Shown here: positions 24,601 to 40,474 of the stretch, piece by piece | Layout of the letters: the number at the start of each line of letters is the position of its first letter | Numbering within the stretch: position 1 is the stretch's first letter | Assembly: GCA_965153455.1 (NCBI GenBank) | Contig: OZ234495.1 | Location: 13,388,875 to 13,452,874, forward strand | DNA length: 64,000 bases | Direction: 5' to 3' | Source of the DNA: Sphagnum compactum | Taxonomy: Eukaryota; Bryophyta; Sphagnopsida; Sphagnales | Notes under the pieces: model-generated | Told to the model about the DNA's origin: nothing | The model's input: only the letters and a program-made list of their open reading frames with translations | Databases searched by the model: none | Program-made: the position numbers and the translations under genes

Positions 24601-27480
24601 GTACTTGACATTTACCCATTATTCATATTTTTAAAAATATTTTAATTGTTGTAATTTTTATGCAAATGATGCCCGCTTTGGTGTCATCAAGATCAAGCCA
24701 TGTAAAAATAAAAGGTAAAATTTTCAAATGTGGTATGCTAGGTCACATGCCTTTCTATGCACATTTCATAGTAATTTGCTTGCCCCAAATGCATTTAATT
24801 TTATTTGTTTTATGAAAAAAAAAGCTTTCACCTTTTCAATTTTGGTTAGGTCTATGTAAACTCCAACCTTGAAACCAACGTGTTTAAACAAAACATCTAA
24901 TGTGAAATAAAAAAAACAATATTTCAACTTCAAATAAGCATTGATTGTTGTGACCCTAGGTTTGGGCTAATGACCAAATTTAAGGAATAAGATTAAAAGA
25001 GGGTTGGAAAAATGTCCCAAGATTTAAGCATATTCACAAGTGTAAGAAAATGCAAGGAACAGAGTTCAAAACAATCCCAAATGATAAGCATTTTGGGAGT
25101 TGTAGTGCCATAGGTCGTAAACATGGTAAAATAAACAATTTGTGTTCCTTGTCATTAAAAATGACATGTAGCCATAAATCGACTTTGATGTCTTGAAAAT
25201 AAAAATATTATTTTATCCAATGATTAATATGAAGATAATGTTTTGCATTATTAAAATAAAATTGACAAATCACCTTTTTAATATGCATTGAAATAGATCT
25301 TTTTTTAAATGCATCTATTTGCAAAGACGTTCGGGTTTTACAAAGTAAGTTGCAAGTAAAGAAGGAAGAAATATTGTTTTATTCTTATTTTCAAATTAAT
25401 GGAAGCATAGAAGATAATTTTGTACTTTCAAATTGTGCATATTATAGTCATGATATATGGAATTTTTAATGTAAACAAATAGTTTTGAACACTGTATTGA
25501 TTGGGTTAGTTTCAAAGTTACTTGTTGCCCATTTTTATGATATTAAATTTTTTCAAAAAAAATATTCAACTTTCCACAAATTCAATGAAGGTCTTATGTT
25601 TTTAATTACAACAAAATTAAATCCACACTTTTATGTTTATATCAAAAATTGTAAACTAGATTTTGGGCAAATGAATGAATTTCTTGTTTACTTTATCATT
25701 TTTTGCCCCATTAAAGTCCTGAATTTTTGGGAAAAAAATGTAAGTAATAAACATGATTTAGATTAAGCCCCCAATATACCATTAAAAAGGTTCTGAAACA
25801 TAAATATTGGAAGTGGGTTCTCATTTTTCATTTGTAATTGTGACGTAAAAGTTATGGCCAAAAGAAGGAACTGGAGTCAAATTGATAGTTTGATTTTCAA
25901 TCATTAAAACTTAAGAAATACGGGTTAAATGAATTTAGAATTGAACGTGTGTATGTTGTTGGAAATGTTTCTTCAACAACTACAACTTTGTTTTTGAAAA
26001 CTCCTCAATTGAAATTAATATGTGGAGTTATGAACCTACAAACTTAAAAGATTTATAACTTGGTAGAATCAAGATTTTTTTTTTTTTTTTTTTTTTGGGG
26101 GTCTTATGAATTTTTTTTCATTTTGATGCAACCCCATTGTTGGTCACAAATTATATTATAGGAAAGGAGTGGTGATTCCTTTCCAAGTCTAAGTCACAAT
26201 GTGTTTTGTGAGTTTGATTTGTGTGTGATTCATCCTTGCACCAATTTGAACTTCAACTTGCACTAACCACTCTCTTTCTTGGTTTGTCCAAGTTGATCTC
26301 ATATTGAATTCAAACTTGTGAGTTACATTCTATTGTAAAGCTCCTACCTTCGTTTTTTCTCTTGGGAATTAAAGAATGCCTTGGATTTACATTTTGTCAC
26401 AAATATGAAAATTAGCGAATTCTTTTTTCTTCAATATTACTTGACAAACATAAAGGATGTCATTGACCATAACAAATTGGTCAAATACTCACATTAAATC
26501 TTAGAAATAAATCTTCCAATTTCCATCTACATAGAACTCATGGACAAACAAATAAACAAATCTCCAATGTAAACTCAAAAACCTTATTAATGAGTGTTTG
26601 CAAAAGTTTTTGGTGTATTACACAATTTGAATAAAATTTGAAGTTGACACCTCGATTATGATAAACATAGGAGTTTGAAGGCAAATCATGATTTAGAAAC
26701 AACCTCTTTGGATTGTATGATTGGTTGCATAACTCTTAACATAATAATATATACTTGTTTCTCCTACATATTTACATAGATTTTCAATGAATCAAACCAT
26801 AACACCACTAACAATAAGATGATGTTATGTTAGCATCACCCCTTACAAGTGCTCAACACAACTAACACTCGGATGACGTTCGGATGATGTTATGTTAGTG
26901 TGATCCAATATTAATTAATTGAGAGTGCCTTCTAAGTTCCAAATTATTTTTTTTGCATACCAAGCCCATCACCATAAAGTTCTGAAACTTTGGGAGACTC
27001 CTAAATAAAAAGAAGTATTCACTTGGAACATAAAAACATATATAAGTCTCAACATTCAGTGAGTCACCTATGTAGTAGGTTCCAAGGGTACAGTGGTGGG
27101 CAAAGAAAGCATAATGAAACAAAGTAAGGTGGGTACTGGGAACATGTTGAAGAACAAGTTAAGAATTTGAATAAACATGTTGGGAATTCATTGGGAACTT
27201 GATGGGAACAGCCAAGATCCCAACAGCCCCCTCCTCCAAAGGAAAAGGAAAAAAAAAAAAAAAAAAAACTGGGTCTATTTAGGTGCATGTTGCAATTCCT
27301 CATTGGCTGAGCAAAATTCTCAGGTGTATTCATTTGGCCTAGGTTAGTTTTTTTTTTTCCAAAATTTTTTTTTTTACATAAAGAGTGAGAGACTCATGAA
27401 GACCATTTGTGTGGATGAAAAATCCCAATTTTTGTGGATGAAAATTTCCAATTTGTGGTCACATTCTAAGTACTTACTTT
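21660..27480. other. Long AT-rich gene-poor region
   Basis: Nearly 6 kb of AT-rich DNA with scattered short ORFs that lack codon structure or family motifs. It contains reiterated AAGCTTYTAAAA-like words near 23990-24270 and a T run near 26073. No gene or RNA recognised. Confidence 0.55.
27129..27260. repeat. TGGGAAC-rich dispersed repeat fragment
   Basis: Clustered GGGAAC / TTGGGAAT words, for example around ATGTTGGGAATTCATTGGGA, end in a purine-rich tract. The same vocabulary in the opposite orientation occurs at 53381-53455, so the two look like inverted members of one dispersed family. Confidence 0.4.
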
Positions 27481-28240
27481 ATTGGGAAGCAGTTTTACAT
27501 GTAAGATTCCCCCTGGGGTGCAGAGTTTGTACTAATAATTAATTCTTGAGGAGCAAGTCCTTTGGCCGTGGGTGAATCATCATCACCATCACCATCACCC
27601 ATTGTATGTTTTCCCCCAAATAAACAAAGCAAATCACAAAAGAAAGAATGATGAAAGTCAAGGAGAATAACAAAAACATGCATTGCGAAAACAAACAAAA
27701 TAAGTGAGGAAAAAAATCTTGACACACCTCTCTCTGTGCTCATACTCACAACTGTTGGGTCCAAGTGATGCCCCGTGGTACTCAAGAATTAGCCAGCACA
27801 CGTATCACGTGACCCCGGGCCCAGCCCTCACTACAACAACATCTAACTCACTCACTCACTCGCAACACATCTCCTCTTTCAAGTGATGAGTTTGATATGA
27901 TATGGTTCATCATCATGTCAATGAACTCCTTTGGGGTGGGGTGGAGTGAGGTTCTGGAGAACATAGTTTGGGTGATCATTATGAAATGTGCTAAGCCACA
28001 ATAGCCATGGCAGCTACATATATATATATCCATCCGTGCATCAATAGCCACGGCACCCCTTTCACTAGAGAGCCAGCCACTATGTACTACTACTATGGAA
28101 TGTGAAGCCCGTGCGAGCCCATTATTATGTTGGGCAAGGCGCCGTTGCAGGCCTATTCGGGCGTGTATGTTAGGTGACACACACCCATCATAATATAGAC
28201 AAGGTGACGCCTTTCCATGACATCGAGGAGGTCTGGCGTG
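27480..28240. other. Higher-complexity island in the gene desert
   Basis: About 750 bases of mixed composition, including GTGACCCCGGGCCC and GGCAAGGCGCCGTTGCAGGC words, stand out from the AT-rich flanks. A minus-strand ORF (27495-27785) contains an ATG-started stretch of about 82 aa with one hydrophobic segment followed by an acidic Gly/Asp run. No family was recognised. It could be a small gene, a non-coding RNA or the remains of an insertion. Confidence 0.3.
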
Positions 28241-31100
28241 GCAGATTCAACAAATTAAATTGGTTTTTTGATATAAATTCATGTTCAACAGACATTTTTG
28301 GTCACTTTTATGAGTGTATTATGGTCATCATTTGGAAGATTATGTATGTCGTGCAATATGCTCAAGAAAATTAACATAATCTACCACCCCAAATCTTAAT
28401 GTGATGGAACCCCATTGTTTAGAAAACCAGGAAAGTATGTTAATCGTGAAGGAGGAATGGGGTTTATGGAAAGATGGGGTTTTCATTTGATTTCATATTT
28501 TGAGGAATGATTACCTCATGTTATTGTGAACTGTGAGTTCGTCTCTACGGGCATCTTTGATTGGCCATCACTAAAAGAAACATTCACACTATGGGCACTC
28601 CCAAATAAAATATTATGTACAACCCTTCCCTTTGGTCTAGTTATATAGGTTAAAGAGTGAAAATTTGGGCAAAGCACTTGGGGTTAAAATGTACTAACTA
28701 TTGCGAATAGAATATGAAACACATTGGAATATGGGGAACACATTGAGATCGTCATTACCAACAATTGAAAACCTACGAAAATCCAAAAAGAATTGAAAAC
28801 ACAAACCCCAACCCCACCTTATTTGGCACATTTACTCTCATAGTCAAAACATTATTATGATGGCAAATGGGAGTTAAATCTAGATATGTTTCACAAATAT
28901 AATGTTAAAAACTTGTTCAAGGTGATTAATTAAAAAATGAACACAAATATAATTTCAAGGCATTTTTCTATGTTGGCAAATAATATTACAATTTAATGTT
29001 GTGCATGTATATGTTTTTGATATACACATTGGGTAAATGTATGTGTATGATCTGATGCAAATCTATCATTGGTCAAACCACTAGGAACCATCTCAAGAAA
29101 TGGTTAAGAACTTAAAAAATTAGTCAAATAATTTTTTATAAAAAAAATTCAATTTGTTTTTCACAATTGTAGATTTTTTTTGCAATGTTTATCCATATGC
29201 ATGCAAAAGTATACTTCTTTAATTTTTTTTAAAATCAAAAGAAGTGAGAATTGTTATAAATTTGTATTCCTAATTGTCATGGCCTTTTTTTAAAATCACT
29301 TTTTTAAACTTTGAAATTTCATAATTAAATTATACGAAGTCAATTAATTATCTAATTAAAAATTCAAATAAAATACCATAAGAAACATGGAAGAAAATTA
29401 TTTCTCAAGAAAATCCCAAAACATTTTTCAAAGTTGTGTTTTTAACCAAAATGTCAAAAAAAAAAAAACCATTACATTTTTGAATTTTTTTCTAAATGCA
29501 ATGATTAAGAACATCACAATACAATTTTTATTGATATCATTAGAGTCTCAAAATCTATAAAACTTGGTGAATGTATTTACCAAAAAATTGAAATGAAAAT
29601 ACATATTTTATCTATTTTTTAAAATTTCAGTGGTTCTAGTAAAATGAAAATGTAACATTTCTAATGGTATCACTCAAGAATGGGTTTTGCCTTTTGAATG
29701 TGTAAATGTAACTATAAATCACACATAAAAACATATATTTATATCGATTTACACATTGTGTAAAGTTGTGTAAAACAATGTGAACAAAAATATAAACACA
29801 ACACATGAAAACATATGCAATATTACATTTAAAAAAAGTTTTTCTCTTTTTTTGGGGTTCAAGACAACAATTGTGGAAGTGAAGTTAGTTTAACCCAAAA
29901 ATAAAATAAAAGGACAAATGGTAACCATGGAGAAATAACAAGGAGGTATATAGGAAAGAAAAAATATTTGGGTATGAAAAAATGATATATTGCAAAGCTT
30001 CTTTCATTGTGATCTTGTGAATTCCCTAATGTTCTTACCTTTTGTTTAAAAATCATTTGCAATGTGCAATTGATGATGTTGTTATATCTTACAACATTTT
30101 GTGTTGTTGAGAGCTCCAACAATGACTTATTATAGGTGAATTTAAAAAAAAAAATTCCTTATCTCTTTTCTTTGTTGCATTTTCTTTTCTTGTAGTTATC
30201 ATGCAAAACAAGGTTTAAGGTTTAAGGTGAGTTCTCCCATGTTGCTCCTCTTCATTTACAAATTTTACAAGTTTAAATGACAATGTCATGGTCAACTTGT
30301 AATTCATGGCATTGCTACAAGTTTCATTAATGACTTGTTTCAAATGTGCGCCCCTTTGTCATTTTACTTTCATTTTTATCTTGCTTTGTTGTAAAAAACT
30401 ATATAGCCACCAGTGAAAAATGTGATGTGCAATTCCTTCGTTGCATATTGATTCTCCTTCTAGCTATGGAGGTTTTTGGATGTCTACATTAGCATGTAGA
30501 CAGGTTTCCTCATCAATGTGTCAACATGGCATGGGGAACAAAGGGCATCGGAAGCCCTCCTTTTTTAGTTTTATGCACATTTTATGGACAGAGGGTGTTA
30601 GTGATGTTACAACGTGCATAAGCGATCTCTATTTTGAAACATGTTGTTGCAATAGGTGAAGATTCTTCTAGGCTAGGCGTCTTTTCAAGAGGTCCTCCCC
30701 TTTCCTTATTTGATATGCTTCTCGTGATAGGAGGGGGTTCTGGAAGTTGATGTTCCTTTTGTGGTTCGCCTTCTTGGGTGGTTCTTTTGTCTTCTTGGAT
30801 GTGGGACCTTCCATTTTGTTCCTTGCGCTCTCCCTTTTTTGGGTGCTTTGGTTTATTTATGATTTGCAAGGTTTCGTGATTTACACTTACATGACAAAAA
30901 AATTAGACAATGCAAGTGTGAGTGTAAAAAATTGGTGTGTAAGTGTAAATGATTTATTTCACTTACACTATAAAACAATGATTTACACTTACATGCACAA
31001 CATTGGTACAAACTAGAGGGTTTTAAAGTAGTAGTTTCACTCAAGGTAATTAATGCAATGAATGGAACTAGATTGCAAGAAAATTAAGAAGATTAATCAA
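28241..31100. other. AT-rich intergenic DNA
   Basis: No gene recognised. Near 30878-30998 the string TGATTTACACTTACATG occurs twice with an inverted AAGTGTAAATGAT between them, forming a small hairpin-prone cluster. Confidence 0.5.
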
Positions 31101-31149
31101 TCATTGTAATTCAAACAAACCCATCAAAAAATAAAGAATTGGGTCCAAT

Positions 31150-32770
31150 TTCCCTTTGTTAGTTAATATGCTTCTTCAAAATAAAAATAGCTTGGCTATC
31201 AATGTTGGAGCATTACAAGAAATTGGATTGCACAATGCCAATTGCCAAAGCATTTCATGAATATGTAACATACTCCTATAAAATTGCCCAGCCTGTTTGG
31301 TTCTACCATAGGGATGGGCACATGTTGGTTGAGGTTTTTCTTAAATGAGAAGAAGTTGTTCTTGCAATATAATCCTGGAAGTAGGCTATTGGTAAGTTGT
31401 TGTATCAAACTTGCGTGAGGTTTGAATTCTGGTCCTTGCAGGAGGACATAAATATTGGATTCTTTTGTTCTATAGCAGAACATATGTTTTGCTTTGTAGA
31501 ACAACTGCGTAGAACCACACTTGGCCCTGCATTGATGCCCGTGAAGTTAAACCAACAATCAGCGTTCCTGGTCAGCAGATTACACAAGACCTCCCTGACA
31601 TGGGAAATTCCGCTTGGGGACTCACAAATATTGAAGGAGAGCTCATGAGGTTGATAGTTGATGCATATTATGGAAATGAGCTGGGTATAGTCCATTGTGC
31701 CTGCTAAGGCAGCTTTGTGGAATCTGGGCAGAAAAAGGGCACAATAGCCTGGTCCTGGCAAAATATCATACTTTTCATGTTTACACAATGGGCACATGGA
31801 TTTGGAATATGGTTTTAAGTCAGGTATACCCAAGAAGTCCGGTGCATGGTACCTTGCTGAAAAGAGGCAGAAAAGGCCACTTGAAAACCATTACATAGTC
31901 TGGAAGGTGCCAGGTACACACCATTGCATCTGGTAAGGGAATTTGGGCAAGGCCCATAGGAAACTTTGCTCAACAGTTTCAGAGCTGAGCAAGCTACAAC
32001 TATTGAATTTCAAAGCATCAAATAAATTTCCCCACAAATGGTTACAAAGACATGTTCAAATTGCATTGGATGCAAATGTTGCTCGCTCAAATCTAGAGCT
32101 CAAGGCCAGTGCATGTTGGCGAGGGTTATCAGAAGTTGCCTATCAAGTTCAGGGGCCATTTTCCACAAATCTCCCATACTTCTATGAGGGGAGCTCTCCA
32201 TGTGCAAGTGGGCTCAGTTAGAGCAAATTGGCCTTATTTGGTCTGACTTTGGAACCAACCGTGCAACCACTGGCTAGTGTCTACTTGTAATGCTAGAACT
32301 CTCAGGAAAGGATTGACAGCTGGAATTGAATGAAGGAGTTGGTGCCTCTGGAACCAAGGCTATTTGGGTGTAGCCATCTATTTTTTGGATTCCAACCTTA
32401 GGGTATTCACTCAAACTTTTAACTGACTTGGCTAGCCGGGCATGAATGCATCTAGGACTATACCATTCAGGGAGGGTGGAACATGCAAATGCTTGAAACT
32501 TAATGTGCAAGATCCACCTTCCCTGAATGATGTGCACACAAATCTTTCCAGAAGATCAGCCTCAGCTTACTCTGGTTTAGAACAGTGCTTAAAATCTCAT
32601 TCATACAGAATAATTAACATAAATCTACATTTGAAGACAACCGTTTGTAGCATGCTTCGGTTCATGATCACGACCATTTGCATGGGGATACTCAATGTGC
32701 CTATTGATGTTAATGCCAGCATCTAGGCCCAGCAGTATCATAGTGAGAACCAGCAACCAGGCAGAATCTA
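31150..32770 (-). other. Region downstream of the LysM-lysozyme gene
   Basis: Moderate-GC sequence continues 1.6 kb past the stop codon. It has a 142-codon minus-strand ORF (31405-31833) and overlapping shorter ones, none recognisable. It may be a long 3' UTR, or a neighbouring non-coding or decayed gene. Confidence 0.3.
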
Positions 32771-34804
32771 CTAGGCATCAGAAGTAACTTTGATCACAGC
32801 TCCCTCCAAAAGAGCTGAGGCTTTCAGTACCTTGGATGTGGTCATAATTCGGTTCTCCTTGACTTGGCTCTCAAGGATTGGAATAGGGAATGGTATGTGA
32901 GTATTGAATAATTGTACTGAACCACTATTGGTCAGTGATGCACTTGCTACCTCAGGGAATCCTTGAATGTAACCCCTCCTTCTCATTGCACTTTTAACTC
33001 TCCGCCTGCCAGACAACCCTTTTATAAGCAGCAGGCTTCCAGCTCATTGCGAAAGTCTGTCACAAAATCAAACTTGACATCCACAGAGCTTCCAGAGAAT
33101 GCAAAATTGAGAGTGACACTGACTGAGTAACAGTAATAATACTAAACAAAACAAACGAGAAAGAGGAACATACAAACAGAATTAAGCCTAAAGTGGTGCA
33201 GCTGTGAAATTGCTGGAGGTCACACTCACCAATAACGGGTGGTGGAAAAATGATGCCAGTAACAAGGTCCACCATTGTGAGTACGTGCTAAAGTCTCCCA
33301 GTCACCAAACTCAAGAGCCCAGGGGCAATACCGCAGCCAGTAATTGATTACTGTCCGCTCGGCATGGTCCACTTCTTCACAGTGTTCATACTTGACATTG
33401 TGACTAGCTTGCCACCATGCATCCGTGTGATATGCTGTGCTGCAAAGCTCAAGCCCATAATTTTCCCCTTCCTTTTAAGAACACAAAATCAAGTTGCTTA
33501 CTACTGATTGAAACCTCCAGAAGTGCATGGACATTGTCATAGATCTGTCCCTACTACTACTTGAAAGATTGGATCAGTTGCATAGCATCTGCCTTACTCA
33601 ATTTTCACCTACTCTAATGAATCCTAACTGGAGCACTTCAGAAAGTTTATTCTAAACTCATTTGTGATTCACAACATCAGAAAAGTCACAGCTGAATTCT
33701 TCAGCAGACTCTTTATAAAAGCATTCATGAGATTTCTTAAAGCAGTGCAACAGACAATAGTGTTTAAATCGTCTGAAACAGCAGTACCATCGCTTTCCAA
33801 AACATATTCGCAAATTACCGATGACAGAGAACTGCACATGCTGGCATTGTGAGGAACTACATGAAAAGACACGTTTCAAGGGAAGTGAAAAAATCTCCTC
33901 TTGTTATGTTATCAGCAGAGCTTCAAGAGGGTAACCTGATTTGTAGAGGGCCAATGCTGAGGCCGCCATCTCCTCTAGGAGCTGGCATGATGAAACTGGT
34001 CTCCACATGTCTCAAAGCATTCAGCAGCATTCTATGTTTCTCCCGGTAATTATCAATATCTGAGAACGATTCAGACATTGGCGTAAGGGTCGGTGAAAAA
34101 ATTTTCTAAACTAAGTGATAGTGGAAGAAAAGAAACATTTGAAGAACGACAAACGCGAGCCGTCTGCGAGCACAGAAAAGCATGCCTTGTGGATAAGGAA
34201 ACACATCGAAAAACTTAGCATTGGCGTCCGCAGCGAGTCCCTTCATGTGCGCTTTCACAGCTTTGAAATTCCTCCAAATTCGGCGCGGTTGCTCCACCGC
34301 CTCTTCCGGCAGCTGCAAAACGTCCCCGGGATACAGCACGTCCGGAATGCCATTGTCGTTCACGTCACGCAGCTCTTCCAATGTGATTCCGAACTTCTCC
34401 GAGATATCCCAAGCCGAATCACCGGGCTGAACCACCCAAGCCTTGGTTCGTTTCCTGGGCAGTTTCAGAACCTCCCCGGCGTAGATCACCTCGTCCTTCA
34501 GATTGTTGGCTACCTGCAACTGTTCCCATTCAATCCCGTGTTTACAATCCACGCTCCAAAGCGTGTCGCCATCATCTACCACCGATTGCTCTCCTCTTGT
34601 TGTTGTTGCTGCATCCTCGTCCATGACCGGCTTCCTCGCCATAGCCATTCTTCCCTCCTGTTCCTTGCTCTCGCCGGGCGTGGACATCGCCTGCGCCCTG
34701 CAATTTCCACAGCCAGCGCAGTGGCTTTTAGGGTACGTGGGCAGTTGTGGTGGTAATGGTTTGGTTCCGGGTTCAAACTCCGTTAGCGGCGTGGTTACCT
34801 TCAT
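32771..34804 (-). CDS. Two-LysM protein with an i-type (destabilase-like) lysozyme domain
   Basis: Exons 34804-34186, 34059-33936, 33439-33230 and 33005-32771 join in phase (1,2,2) into 395 aa. LysM 1 is about 75-116 (DDGDTLW to AGEVLKLP) and LysM 2 about 123-166 (VVQPGDSAWDI to YPGDVLQLP); LysM modules bind GlcNAc-containing glycans. Residues 207-330 resemble i-type lysozyme: HVETSF with Glu226, then RGDGGLSIGPLQI with Asp237, the spacing of the catalytic Glu/Asp pair. A helical middle (HAERTVINYWLRY) follows, then ARTHNGGPC (299-307) and TTRYWRRVKSAM across the last junction. Most cysteines of animal i-type enzymes are missing, so the disulfide core differs. No signal peptide is evident: the N-terminus is Pro-rich, and Met40 or Met53 could also start. 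Predicted activity is muramidase-like glycan cleavage; location is unclear. Intron 1 starts with GC, not GT. Confidence 0.82.
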
Positions 34805-36850
34805 TTACCCTTAAGTTTGTCAAGTGATATATTGAGGATAAAAAATCATATCAATTCCTAAGTTTGTAATGAGATGCAAATTCAAGTATGCTATTACTTA
34901 ATTTCTAAAAAAAGAAATTGAGGTAAGAGCTCTAAAATTGAAATAGGTTGTAAGGGTTTAAGGTGAAATCAACATGCACAAATTAAAAAGGAAAGTGATT
35001 AGCGCAAATTAGAGCCAATTTGAAACCACGAGTGAATCAAAATCACAATATGCACCATGATTTAGACTTGAAGATAATAATAATAACCATAGTTTTAAAA
35101 GTCATTTATGTTGATTAAATGATTTTTAAATTAATGGACATGTACATTTGATTAGAGGCTCATGACTTGAATGAAATGTGTATTTTTTGTCAATTAACTT
35201 GATTAAATATGAGTTATTTGATTATTTGTTAAATTAAAAATCCAATCAAGTTAGATTTAAAAAATCATTTTACTCAAAATGGTCAATGGGTTTTAGTCAA
35301 ACAAGATATTTAATCAAGTTGAACATAAACCTTGTTAAATTAGATTGATAACTTAAGCCTACTTACCATGCATCAACTTACTAAATAAGTTTGATATGTT
35401 AAATTGAATTAAATTAGGTAGGTTAAGCTAAGCACCACCTACTTGCTTACTTGCTACCTACCTACATATTACAAAATATTTTTTTAATAAAAAAAATAAA
35501 TGATTCTAATTTGGGCAAAAATTAAACTAGTCAAATGGACCACTATTTGTTAAACAAAATGACTATTCAAATGGTTTGTTACTTTGTTAATAAAAAAACA
35601 TTTTAATAATAATATACATGTTAAAAAATCAACTTGTCCAAAATGATAAGATGATTTTTTTAACATTTGTTCAAATGGGTTTTTTAAATTTATTTTCTAA
35701 TGAAACAGACCATGTATTTTATTAGTGAAATCCATAAATTCTTTTCTTATAATATATTATGTGATCAACGATGGGGATTACATCGAAATGAAAAAAAATC
35801 CCAGTTTGATGCTTGCAACTTTTTTTGTCCATATAATTTTTAATTCACAACTCCAAATGAAAAATGTTAGTTCACTTTCAAAAATATGCTTTAAGATTTT
35901 TTCAATAATATATTTGAAGCAAATTTGATGTCAAATACTTTATACAAAATAATATGGACTCAAAATAAACAAAGAACTTGATAATGAACAAAAACTAAAT
36001 AATTTTATTGTTTTAATAAAATATGACACAAACTAAACATGAGGTGGATTACACATGTTACAATATTAATTATTCTTGTAATTTTTTTTGTTTTCTAAAT
36101 GTTTTAGAAAGTTCCTTTAATGTTTTAGAAACATTTATCATATTTTTCAAAAAAATTCAAATAATCTTTTAAAAAACTTTAATAAGCATAGTCCCAAAAG
36201 ATCTTTTAAAAAATTTCTTTGATAGTAAATGTCTATGACACAAGCTTCAATTTTCATCAAGTGATTCAATGTTTTGGGAGTTAGTCCTATTAGAAAACAA
36301 ACTTGATTACCAACTTTCCTCCCACATTTGAGAATTTATTTCCCCCAAGCTATTGTTGATTTAAGTTTTTGTAATTAATTATTGCTGAACTTGTCAAGCT
36401 ACTATGGTAGTCACACTATCCTGGGTTGCTACTTGTAAATTGTCAATGTGATGATTGGATGTAATAGCATCTTTCATCATCATCTAGTGACAATCCATTC
36501 ATTTGTAGTCTTCCGAGTTAACTCTTGGTTATTTATTTTAAAGTTCTTTACAAACTCATGTTGAAAGTTAATCAAAAGATTAAATTTTCTTCCTAGGCTG
36601 GCTGACTCCACTTCTGTTGGCGAGTTTATGTTTTACATTAGAGTTATCCATAAAGTCACACGATTAGGGGGGTGAGAATTGCCGGTTTCAGCATAATAAG
36701 GCATCAAACGTGTAACTGGGAATGAAAATTTTACACAAAACGAAATAACTGGGACCCAAACTAGTCCTTCCACCAAGTTTGGTGGTAAACTGAGTTTTCT
36801 TCCTGTCTTTCCTTTTTCCTGAGCGCCTCCACTACTGCTCCATAATATTT
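34805..36850. other. AT-rich intergenic DNA
   Basis: About 2 kb of AT-rich sequence separates the divergent LysM-lysozyme and Rab2 genes. No gene, RNA or clear repeat was recognised. Confidence 0.55.
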
Positions 36851-36875
36851 TCACTACTCCTACCTGTACAATTAC

Positions 36876-36883
36876 TATAAATA
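36876..36883 (+). promoter_or_regulatory. TATA-like element upstream of Rab2
   Basis: TATAAATA lies about 900 bases before the Rab2 start codon in a plus-strand context. It would imply a long 5' UTR or a 5' UTR intron, so it may not be the real promoter. Confidence 0.25.
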
Positions 36884-37307
36884 CTCTCGAACCTTAATGG
36901 GCTTCTGTTTACCGTGCATATATCATCTGGACAGTGAATGGGTTATGGGATTTTGGTCCATGGAATGGAGGGTTATATGGTTTTTTTCATCCATTTACAA
37001 GAAGGTTACGAAACTTTTCATCCACTCACATTGGAGTTACGGGGTCACTTGCTAACCTCTAAACAAACAGAATGTTACGTCCCCGTAACCAGCTCAAGGA
37101 CACTGGTTACTGAAAATAACTTCGATGCTCTCACACCTCAGTTACTGCTGGTAACTGGGTTACCTCGTCCTGGTTACCTAGTCCATGGTCCATTATGTAC
37201 CTAGTAGGTAAGAACCACTCATACTCCCTACCTACTTACCTATGATACTTTACAGAGCATAGCTAGTTACCTGCGTAGCGTGACGTTGAAGTAGGGTGGT
37301 ACCAAAG

Positions 37308-37351
37308 GTTCCCACCTTGGTACCTTGGTTTAGGGTACCAAGGGTGGGAAC
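37308..37351. repeat. Strong hairpin upstream of Rab2
   Basis: GTTCCCACCTTGGTACC at 37308-37324 pairs with GGTACCAAGGGTGGGAAC at 37334-37351, leaving one bulged base and a 9-base loop. It lies about 430 bases upstream of the Rab2 ATG. Confidence 0.85.
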
Positions 37352-37775
37352 TGGGAACCGGGCCGGGCCCAAAAACGGTCGGGATCGGGCTTTTGACAGC
37401 AGGCAGCAACAAAGCCAGGCAAAACGAAGGCCGTGCACGCAGGGAAAACGACAGGCAGAGAGGAGGAGGAGGAGGAATGTGGTGGGGGCCCAAAGTGCCA
37501 CAGCGACGCCGTTATTGTCACAGCGCAGCACTAGGAGCTGTAGCATCGAACCTGCGGGCCTGTAGCCATCGCATCTCCACGCTTTCCTATAACTTTTTTT
37601 GTCTCAACAGCAGTAGGTAGCATTAGCAGCGAGACAAGGATCTGTACTACGCGAGGAGGAGCTTACCATATCTCCAAAGACGAAGAAGAGAAACATCCCT
37701 GCAGAGTCGGTGGAGAAAGTCGGGCGGGGCGAGATCCGTGACTGAAGAAGAGCGTCGTCGATTGGGCTGACGAAG

Positions 37776-40474
<2,699 letters not shown>

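Noticed and set aside
33022-33118. Alternative last lysozyme exon reading VTLNFAFSGSSVDVKF
   Set aside because: It is in phase with a fair acceptor but changes the conserved Trp to Cys; the 33005 acceptor fits the family better. An alternative isoform is not excluded.
33226-33231. TGA stop right after RYW as the natural end of the lysozyme protein
   Set aside because: The same bases form a TTG|GTGAGT donor, and splicing to 33005 keeps the Trp and gives YWRRVKSAM, matching the YW-plus-basic pattern of i-type lysozymes.
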